A stretch of DNA of 11,843 nt from CAZWDL01 sp964632995 (GTDB lineage Bacteria; Bacteroidota; Bacteroidia; Chitinophagales; Saprospiraceae). The position numbers and the translations under genes were made by a program. The stretch spans positions 1 through 11,843 of the forward strand of contig CAZWDL010000175.1 of the NCBI GenBank assembly GCA_964632995.1, given 5' to 3'. Numbering within the stretch: position 1 is the stretch's first letter; each line of letters starts with the position of its first letter. The notes below the pieces were generated by a model. That model saw nothing but the letters and a program-made list of their open reading frames with translations, made no database searches and was not told the origin of the DNA. Shown in pieces: positions 6,104-11,843 of the stretch.

Positions 6104-7405
6104 ATGGAATTTTTGCTCAGCCTGCTGCGCGCCGGTCTTGGGATGGCAGTGCTCCTCGGCTTTTGTTATCTGTTGAGCACCAATCGACGAGCGATCAACT
6201 GGCGGCTGGTAGGCGGCGGCATCACCCTGCAGATATTGCTCGCCCTGCTCATTCTCAAGGTGCCGGGGGTCAATCTCATCTTCGACTACATCGCCGGCTT
6301 TTTTCAGGCGGTGCTGCAGTACACAGAAGCCGGCGCCGAGTTTCTCTTCGGCAGCATCATCAACGATCAGGAAACGTTCGGCTATATCTTCGCTTTTCAG
6401 GTATTGCCGACTATCGTTTTCTTCTCTGCCTTATCCGCTATTCTTTACTATCTGGGGTTGTTGCAAAAGATCATCTACGGCGTGGCCTGGCTGATGAAGC
6501 GCACGATGCATCTGTCGGGCCCGGAGAGCCTGGCCGCGGCGGCCAACGTCTTCATCGGACAAACCGAAGCCCCTCTGATAGTAAAACCCTACCTGGAAAA
6601 CTTTACCAAATCGGAGATGCTCTGCCTGATGACCGGCGGCATGGCCACCATCGCCGGCGGCGTCTTTGCCGCCTACGTCGGATTTCTGGGCGGTACGGAT
6701 CCGCAGCAGCAGCTGTTTTTTGCCAAACATCTGCTGACCGCTTCCATCATTTCGGCGCCCGCCGCTATCGTGGCCGCCAAGATGCTGTTCCCGGAGGAGG
6801 AAGAAAAGCCCATCGAGGAACAAATGGAGATGACGCAGGATGTAGGCACCAATCTGCTGGACGCCATCTCGCGGGGCACCACCGACGGATTGAAGCTGGC
6901 TATCAATGTCGGCGCTATGCTGTTGGTTTTTACAGCCTTGATTTACATGATCAACCAGCTGCTGATGAACGGACCCGGTGAATGGTTTGGCATCAATGAG
7001 CAAATTAAGACATACACCGAGGGGCGCTTCGAGGGATTTACCTTTACCTATCTGCTCGGCTTGTTCTTCGCGCCCGTCGCCTGGCTGCTTGGCACCCCCA
7101 CCCCCGACATTATGCTCGTAGGACAACTACTGGGGCAAAAGACGGTCATCAACGAATTCGTGGCCTACGCCGAACTCAACGCCCTGCGCACTGCCGGCCT
7201 CAATATGGATCCCAAATCGCTGCTGATCGCTACCTACGCCCTGTGCGGCTTTTCCAACTTCGCCTCCATCGGCATACAGATCGGCGGCATCAGCGCCATC
7301 GCGCCCGGCCAACGCCGCACGCTGACGGAACTGGGGATCAAGGCCTTGATCGGCGGGACGGTGGCTTGCTTTCTGACGGCTTGTATTGCGGGGGTGTTGG
7401 CGTAG
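6104..7405 (+). CDS. Concentrative nucleoside transporter (CNT family, NupC-like)
   Basis: 433 residues with multiple membrane helices. It is a cation-coupled importer of nucleosides in the cytoplasmic membrane. The CNT signature is clear. N148 and G152-Q-T-E-A-P match the GQTE loop that contacts nucleoside in the Vibrio cholerae structure. The second half-site INEFVAY holds N350 and E351. CGFSNFAS provides F383, N385 and S388, matching the structure's F366, N368 and S371. All key substrate residues are therefore kept and an active transporter is expected. The usual family layout is seen: N-terminal helices, the two hairpin/substrate halves and a closing C-terminal helix. I chose ATG 6104; a GTG at 6092 would add four residues. 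It is divergent from uridine kinase, giving uptake plus phosphorylation. Which nucleosides it prefers, and Na+ or H+ coupling, cannot be read from this. Confidence 0.94.
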   Translation: MEFLLSLLRAGLGMAVLLGFCYLLSTNRRAINWRLVGGGITLQILLALLILKVPGVNLIFDYIAGFFQAVLQYTEAGAEFLFGSIINDQETFGYIFAFQVLPTIVFFSALSAILYYLGLLQKIIYGVAWLMKRTMHLSGPESLAAAANVFIGQTEAPLIVKPYLENFTKSEMLCLMTGGMATIAGGVFAAYVGFLGGTDPQQQLFFAKHLLTASIISAPAAIVAAKMLFPEEEEKPIEEQMEMTQDVGTNLLDAISRGTTDGLKLAINVGAMLLVFTALIYMINQLLMNGPGEWFGINEQIKTYTEGRFEGFTFTYLLGLFFAPVAWLLGTPTPDIMLVGQLLGQKTVINEFVAYAELNALRTAGLNMDPKSLLIATYALCGFSNFASIGIQIGGISAIAPGQRRTLTELGIKALIGGTVACFLTACIAGVLA

Positions 7406-7442
7406 TACCCACTTTTTCAGTTTCCTCTGGTTTTTCGATTAC

Positions 7443-7461
7443 TTCTACGGTTCTACGGTTC
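7443..7461. repeat. Two tandem 8-bp units (TTCTACGG)
   Basis: TTCTACGG occurs twice in tandem (7443-7450, 7451-7458), followed by a partial third TTC. It lies in the 130-base spacer between the convergent transporter and DinB genes. It is probably a slippage product; no function is inferred. Confidence 0.5.
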
Positions 7462-7500
7462 AGATAGAGTTATCCAGTGTTTCTTTCAGCCTTGGAGGAG

Positions 7501-7535
7501 TTATGATTTAAAGATTTACATTTTTGTAATCATAA
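7501..7535. terminator. Possible AT-rich terminator hairpin between convergent genes
   Basis: TTATGATT (7501-7508) pairs perfectly with AATCATAA (7528-7535), directly next to the DinB-like stop codon (7536-7538). An alternative inner stem, TTACA/TGTAA around TTTT (7516-7529), overlaps it. The stem is AT-rich and lacks a GC-rich base, so it would be a weak terminator, although its place between two converging 3' ends fits. Confidence 0.3.
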
Positions 7536-8075
7536 TCAGTGTATTATTTCCGCCAGCGTCCGCCTGATCTGCTCGCGGTGGCGGCGGAAATGGCCGTCAA
7601 AGAAGTGAACCATACCCGCAAGGCTCAGGCGTCCCGCGAAAGGATGCCGGTAGACCTCCTTCTCAAACAGCTCGGCCGGCTGCTGCTCCAGGAAGCGGCG
7701 CAAGGTACGGCGCTCTTCCAGCCACTGATCGGCCAGCTCGCTTAAGTTGGCACGGATGGGGAAGCTGTTTTCGTCCACATTGTCCGGCGCCTTGAATTTG
7801 AAGGGGGCGCGAAGATAAAAATTCAGCATCCAGCCACGCAAGCCGGTCACTATTCCGGCTTTCTTCAGTTCGGGCTGGAAACTCAGCTTCTTTTCCAGGT
7901 ATTTGCGCGACAGCATTTCGGAGCGCATCAGGTGCTGCATCACCTGCAGGGCCGACCAGCCGCCGCCGGGCGGCTGCTGATTGAGCAGGTCATCGGAATG
8001 GACTTCCAGCTCTTTGAGCAGCTTGAGTAATTCGGCGTCCAGGAGGTCGAGGCGGCGTTCGAGGTCGGTAGTCAT
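7536..8075 (-). CDS. DinB-like (DinB_2) putative metal-binding protein
   Basis: 179 residues. The DinB/YfiT-like fold is a four-helix bundle holding a divalent metal through three histidines. Here they would be H48 (in ALQVMQHLMRSE), H162 and H166 (in DGHFRRHREQ). GGGWSALQVMQHL is the typical start of the second helix, and FFDGHFRRHREQIRRT the typical last helix. Known members include thiol-dependent transferases such as bacillithiol S-transferase, but the substrate of this one cannot be told. It has no signal peptide, so it should be cytoplasmic. It starts only 8 bases after the stop of the upstream prolyl oligopeptidase on the same strand and is most likely its operon partner. ATG at 8073-8075 places the first helix correctly. 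Confidence 0.82.
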   Translation of the reverse strand: MTTDLERRLDLLDAELLKLLKELEVHSDDLLNQQPPGGGWSALQVMQHLMRSEMLSRKYLEKKLSFQPELKKAGIVTGLRGWMLNFYLRAPFKFKAPDNVDENSFPIRANLSELADQWLEERRTLRRFLEQQPAELFEKEVYRHPFAGRLSLAGMVHFFDGHFRRHREQIRRTLAEIIH

Positions 8076-8083
8076 AGGTTTTC

Positions 8084-10237
8084 TCAGTTTTCCAGGTATT
8101 GTACAGGTACATTCATATTATGAAACGTAAAAGCCCACTTATCCGCCTGTTCCTCGATAATTTTCGAAGTGGGCTTGCCGGCGCCGTGGCCCGCTTTGGT
8201 TTCGATGCGGATCAGGGTCGGGTTGTCGCAACCCTGCGCTTCCTGCAGGCGGGCGGCGAACTTGAAAGAGTGGGCCGGCACTACGCGGTCGTCATGATCG
8301 GCAGTGGTGACCATGGTGGCCGGATAGCAGGTCCCTTCTTCCAGGTTGTGATACGGCGAATAGCCCAGCAGGTATTCAAACATTTCCGGGCTTTCGTCGG
8401 CCGTACCGTAGTCGTAGGCCCAGCCGGCGCCGGCCGTGAACTGATGATAGCGCAGCATATCGAGTACCCCCACCGCGGGTAGCGCAACGCGCATGAGGCC
8501 GGGACGCTGCGTCATGACAGCGCCGACCAGCAAGCCGCCGTTAGAGCCCCCTGAGATGGCCAGGTAATCCGATGAGGTGTAGCCCTCTTCAATGAGGTAT
8601 TCGGCAGCGGCGATAAAGTCGTCGAATACGTTTTGCTTCTTCATCTTGGTGCCGGCCTTGTGCCATTTTTCGCCGTATTCCCCGCCTCCGCGGAGATTGG
8701 GCACGGCGTAGACGCCACCGTTCTCCAGCCAGATAATGTTTGAGGTGCTGAAGCTGGGCGTCAGGCTGATATTAAAGCCGCCGTAACCGTAAAGCATCGC
8801 AGGGTTTTTGCCGTTGAGCTCAAGGCCTTTCTTATAAGTAATCATCATCGGAATGCGGGTGCCGTCTTTGGAGGTGTAAAAGACCTGCTTCGATTCGTAC
8901 TGGCTGGGGTCGAACTGCACGCCGTTCTTCTTGTACAGCTCCGAATCGCCGGTAGATACCTCGTAGCGGTAGATGGCGCCGGGATTAACGTAGCTGGTAA
9001 AAGTGTAATAAAGCTCTTCCTCCTCCCGGCGGGCGCTGAAGCCGCCGGCCGAGCCTTGGCCGGGCAGTTCCACCTCGCGAACGAGTTGTCCCTGCAGATC
9101 GTACTGCTCAATATGGGAAAGCGCATGGCGCAGGTATTCAGCAAAGAAATACCCGCCGCCGGTGGTTACCGTCAGGGGCTGCTCTTTTTCCGGGATAACA
9201 TCCGTCCAGTTTTCCGGTTCGGGGCTGGAGGCATCAACTTTGACCAAACGCTGATTAGGGGCATCCAGGTTCGTGACGATGTAAAGCGTACTGCCTTCGC
9301 TGTGCACCAGGTTGTGCTCGTTATCAAAGTTGTCAACCACCGGAACGATAGGCGCATTGGGCTTCGACAAGTCTTTGATGTACAACTCATTGCCACTGGT
9401 GGAAACCGCTGCGCCGATAACCAGCCAGCGTTCATCCTCGGTGACATCGCCGAAGATGTAACGCCGGGGCGTTTCCTCCCCGCCGAAGACGAGCTTGTCT
9501 TCGCTCTGAGGCGTACCCAGTTTGTGAAAGTACAACTCGTGGTGCTGGGTAATCCCCGACAGCTCGCTGCCCTCTTTGGGTTTGTCATAGGAGCTGTAAT
9601 AGAAACCCTCCTTTCCGCGCCAGGAAAGGCCGGAGAATTTGATATCGCGTATAGTATCTTCCACAATTTCCTTGGTTTCAGCATTCAGGACGATCGCCTT
9701 GCGCCAGTCGGAGCCGCCTTCGGAAATCATATAGGCGGCCAGCAAGCCGTCTTTGGTAAAGCTGATCCCCGCCAGGGAAGTGGTTCCTTCCTCTGAGAAG
9801 GTATTGGGGTCGAGGAATACAGTCGGCTCCTCCCCTTCCTTTTGCCGGTAAAGGACAAATTGGTTTTGCAGACCGTCATTTTTATAAAAATAAGTATAGT
9901 CGCCGCGCTGAAAGGGAGCGCTGTATTTTTCGTAGTTCCAGAGATACTCCAGTCGCTCACGGATATTCTCCCGGAAGGGAATGTCTTCCAAATAGTCAAA
10001 AGTCACCGCGTTCTGCCGTTGCACCCAGTCTTCTGTTTCGGGCGCCATGTCGTCTTCCAGCCAGCGGTAGGGGTCGGGAACTTCCTTATCGTAGAAGGTG
10101 TCGAGGTGATCTACTTTTTTCGTTTCGGGATAAGATCTTTGCATTGCGTTATCGTTAGTCGTTTCGTCAGATGATCCGGCGCCCTGACAGGATGCCAAGA
10201 GCGCGGTTATTGCCAATGTGAAAAGAATGTTTTTCAT
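8084..10237 (-). CDS. Prolyl oligopeptidase, S9A family, predicted lipoprotein
   Basis: 717 residues. It cleaves short peptides after proline. The N-terminus (MKNILFTLAITALLASC) is a lipoprotein signal with lipobox L-A-S-C17, so it should be exported and lipid-anchored, unlike the cytosolic animal enzyme. The mature protein has the S9A entry (VPDPYRWLED), a beta-propeller (about 90-440) and an alpha/beta-hydrolase domain. The catalytic triad is complete: S565 in GGSNGG, D649 in ADHDDRVVP and H684 in KAGHGAGKP. Porcine prolyl oligopeptidase (710 residues) has Ser554, Asp641 and His680 in the same motifs, so this one is intact and full length. It is followed after 8 bases by the DinB-like gene and is divergent from the ion-channel gene. 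I see no good -7 box in the 195-base upstream spacer. Endopeptidase specificity is expected from the family, not proven. Confidence 0.95.
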   Translation of the reverse strand: MKNILFTLAITALLASCQGAGSSDETTNDNAMQRSYPETKKVDHLDTFYDKEVPDPYRWLEDDMAPETEDWVQRQNAVTFDYLEDIPFRENIRERLEYLWNYEKYSAPFQRGDYTYFYKNDGLQNQFVLYRQKEGEEPTVFLDPNTFSEEGTTSLAGISFTKDGLLAAYMISEGGSDWRKAIVLNAETKEIVEDTIRDIKFSGLSWRGKEGFYYSSYDKPKEGSELSGITQHHELYFHKLGTPQSEDKLVFGGEETPRRYIFGDVTEDERWLVIGAAVSTSGNELYIKDLSKPNAPIVPVVDNFDNEHNLVHSEGSTLYIVTNLDAPNQRLVKVDASSPEPENWTDVIPEKEQPLTVTTGGGYFFAEYLRHALSHIEQYDLQGQLVREVELPGQGSAGGFSARREEEELYYTFTSYVNPGAIYRYEVSTGDSELYKKNGVQFDPSQYESKQVFYTSKDGTRIPMMITYKKGLELNGKNPAMLYGYGGFNISLTPSFSTSNIIWLENGGVYAVPNLRGGGEYGEKWHKAGTKMKKQNVFDDFIAAAEYLIEEGYTSSDYLAISGGSNGGLLVGAVMTQRPGLMRVALPAVGVLDMLRYHQFTAGAGWAYDYGTADESPEMFEYLLGYSPYHNLEEGTCYPATMVTTADHDDRVVPAHSFKFAARLQEAQGCDNPTLIRIETKAGHGAGKPTSKIIEEQADKWAFTFHNMNVPVQYLEN

Positions 10238-10432
10238 GAAATATTTTGCTTGATTATGGGCTGAAAATAATAAACTTCACGTAAATAAAGCTTAACCGTG
10301 TTTCATACTTTGGAGTGTGATTCATCGGCAGCACCAGCAGGCAGAATTATCAGCCGGCAGCCATCAGAACGGTGTAATATCCCAATTTTGTATCTTGAAG
10401 AAGTAGAAACCCTTCAGAAACAGCATTTCAAA

Positions 10433-11410
10433 ATGAAAAAAAGCTTCCTGTCTCTCCTCATCCTTTTGTTGTCAGCGGGCAGTGTTCTTCCTTCAAATAC
10501 CCGGACCATTCCTGAAGAAGCACGCCCTGTTTACACCGGCATATATTTAATGAATGTCTACGATCTCGATGTCAGCGCCTATACCTTCTACGCCGACTTT
10601 TACGTCTGGTTTCGCTGGAAGGGCGATTGCAATCCGATGAATATCGAATTTGTCAACGCTGTCGAGAAGTGGGGCTTTACCCAGACGCCTTTTTACGAAG
10701 AGCCGATCGAACTGGCCAGTGGTTACCAATACAACGGCATGCGTATCGAAGGCCGTTTTTACCATTCCTTTTCACTTAGTGATTTCCCACTCGACCGGCA
10801 CCAGCTCGACATCCGGATAGAACACGTTGACTATCCGCAGGATTCGCTGGTCTACCTGCCCGATACCGCCACACAGCTGATGCGGGAAGATTTTGTCATT
10901 CCCGGCTGGAAGATCCTGGGTGCGGAGATCGCGACCCATCGCAATTTTTATCAGACCAGCTTTGGAGAAGGCGCCCGTAATCTATCTACCTATAGCAATT
11001 TCACCTTTGAATTGGATATTGCGCGCCCACTGAGTTACTTTCTGCTCAAACTGATGCTGCCGCTGCTCGTCGTCATCCTGGCCAGCCTGGGCACGCTCCT
11101 GATTCACCCGCAGTATCTCGACGCCCGCATTTCCCTGCCTATCGGGGGCCTGCTCAGCGTCGTTTTTCTGCAGCAATCCTATAGTTCAGCCTTACCCGAC
11201 GTGGGCTATATGGTGTTGATGGACCAGATATATCTGGTTTCCTACTTGCTTATAGGCACTATAATGCTGCGGGTAATTATGGGTGGCAACCGCCTGGCGG
11301 GCTCCAAAGGCGGAGATCTATCAAAGATACGGCGCAGCGACCGGCGCCGTACAGCGCTCTTGCTCGGCGTATACCTCTTTCTCGTCAGTTTTTTGGTCCT
11401 CTTTTCATAG
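10433..11410 (+). CDS. Pentameric ligand-gated ion channel (Cys-loop-like) homologue
   Basis: 325 residues. A signal peptide (about 1-22) is followed by a beta-rich extracellular domain with DLDVSAYTF, a Trp-rich strand (YVWFRWKG) and the proline loop F118-P-L-D121-R-H-Q124-L. The loop has no cysteines, as usual in bacteria. The channel part keeps the superfamily plan: M1 about 200-223 with the central proline, pore-lining M2 about 231-250, M3 about 262-282, a short basic linker, and M4 about 306-324. M2 begins D230-A-R-I-S-L, closely matching E-A-N-V-T-L of the Gloeobacter channel GLIC, so D230 is at the -2' position and suggests a cation pore. L241 is the likely 9' gate. After M2 comes ALPDVGY, like the family LPxVSY. 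I chose ATG 10433 for its signal peptide; a GTG at 10298 would add 45 unlikely residues. Ligand is unknown. Confidence 0.85.
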   Translation: MKKSFLSLLILLLSAGSVLPSNTRTIPEEARPVYTGIYLMNVYDLDVSAYTFYADFYVWFRWKGDCNPMNIEFVNAVEKWGFTQTPFYEEPIELASGYQYNGMRIEGRFYHSFSLSDFPLDRHQLDIRIEHVDYPQDSLVYLPDTATQLMREDFVIPGWKILGAEIATHRNFYQTSFGEGARNLSTYSNFTFELDIARPLSYFLLKLMLPLLVVILASLGTLLIHPQYLDARISLPIGGLLSVVFLQQSYSSALPDVGYMVLMDQIYLVSYLLIGTIMLRVIMGGNRLAGSKGGDLSKIRRSDRRRTALLLGVYLFLVSFLVLFS

Positions 11411-11454
11411 GGCTTTTCTTATATTGAGCGGCCACAATAACAATCCGGATTAAT

Positions 11455-11843
11455 ATGAAAAACAGCCTTTTCGCATTCCTGCTTCTCTTTTCTTTCCAGC
11501 TCGCCCTGGCTCAGGTCGCCAAATCGCCCGACCGGGCAGAAGGTGAAGGACCTTACGAGCAGCTGATTATCCGCGGCGCCACCCTGATCAACGGCAACGG
11601 CTCGCCCCCCCTCGGACCGGTGGATGTCGTGGTGGAAGGCAACCGGATTACCCAGGTGAAGACAGTCGGCTATCCCGGCGTAGCAATCGATCCCGGCAAC
11701 CGGCCGCAGCTTAAAGAAGGCGGCCGCGAGATTGACGCCACGGGCATGTACCTGCTGCCTGGCTTCGTCGATATGCACGGCCACATCGGCGGCAAGGCCC
11801 AGGGGGCCGGCGCCGAGTACGTCTTCAAGCTGTGGATGGCCCA
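11455..11843 (+). CDS. Amidohydrolase family protein, exported, 3' end outside the window
   Basis: Open from ATG 11455 to the last base: 129 codons, no stop. A signal peptide (MKNSLFAFLLLFSFQLALA) ends near residue 19-20. Then come the small beta domain typical of amidohydrolases (LIIRGATLINGNG, VDVVVEGNRITQV) and the entry to the TIM-barrel, LLPGFVDMHGHIGG. H108 and H110 form the HxH metal pair at the end of the first strand. This is the pattern of imidazolonepropionase- and dipeptidase-like amidohydrolases that hydrolyse cyclic amides or aminoacylated compounds. The substrate needs the missing C-terminal part. The gene starts 44 bases after the channel gene on the same strand; co-transcription is possible, and no hairpin separates them. 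Confidence 0.88.
   Translation, partial: MKNSLFAFLLLFSFQLALAQVAKSPDRAEGEGPYEQLIIRGATLINGNGSPPLGPVDVVVEGNRITQVKTVGYPGVAIDPGNRPQLKEGGREIDATGMYLLPGFVDMHGHIGGKAQGAGAEYVFKLWMA

Noticed and set aside
6163..7126. Long alternate frames over the nucleoside transporter (plus 6163-6981, minus 6431-7126)
   Set aside because: Their translations are rich in Arg, His and Gly and have no domain, while the transporter frame has all CNT substrate motifs.
9056..9796. Plus-strand reading frame of 246 codons opposite the prolyl oligopeptidase
   Set aside because: It is antisense to the beta-propeller part of a complete peptidase gene and has no domain of its own.
10298..10432. 45-residue N-terminal extension of the ion-channel protein from a GTG start
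   Set aside because: The extension places a non-hydrophobic stretch in front of a clear signal peptide that begins at ATG 10433.

Overview
The window comes from a member of the phylum Bacteroidota, probably a marine or wastewater Saprospirales-type bacterium such as the Lewinella or Phaeodactylibacter group. This is inferred from three things: weak or absent Shine-Dalgarno sites, Bacteroidota-type -7 boxes (TAnnTTTG) in the 5941-6103 spacer, and the gene content (Cys-type CcmE with an oversized CcmF, the DUF2520 protein, a lipoprotein prolyl oligopeptidase). The species cannot be named from the sequence.

Layout. Positions 1-593 hold no convincing gene. The first 260 bases are a cluster of short direct, tandem and inverted repeats. 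Positions 594-5235 are a run of five plus-strand genes with gaps of 1 to 56 bases: a Cys-type ccmE, a 959-residue ccmF, a Rossmann/DUF2520 protein, a 93-residue protein of unknown function and a small charged helical protein. Positions 5248-7405 hold a divergent pair, uridine kinase (minus) and a concentrative nucleoside transporter (plus), around a 163-base spacer with promoter-like boxes. Positions 7536-10237 are a minus-strand two-gene unit: a prolyl oligopeptidase lipoprotein followed 8 bases later by a DinB-like protein. Positions 10433-11410 encode a homologue of pentameric ligand-gated ion channels. A secreted amidohydrolase starts at 11455 and runs off the window end.

How genes work together. 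CcmE and CcmF act in haem delivery and attachment to apocytochromes c outside the cytoplasmic membrane. CcmE carries CxxxY in place of the classical HxxxY haem-binding motif. CcmF keeps all four haem-ligand histidines and the WWD segment, but has about 250 extra extracytoplasmic residues containing a tandem duplication. The transporter and uridine kinase form a plausible nucleoside uptake and salvage module. The peptidase and the amidohydrolase are exported hydrolases that may serve peptide or small-molecule catabolism.

I found no CRISPR array, insertion sequence, tRNA, rRNA or phage gene, and no clear unknown multi-gene system. The strongest points for follow-up are the CcmE/CcmF pair, the ion-channel homologue and the repeat cluster at the left edge.
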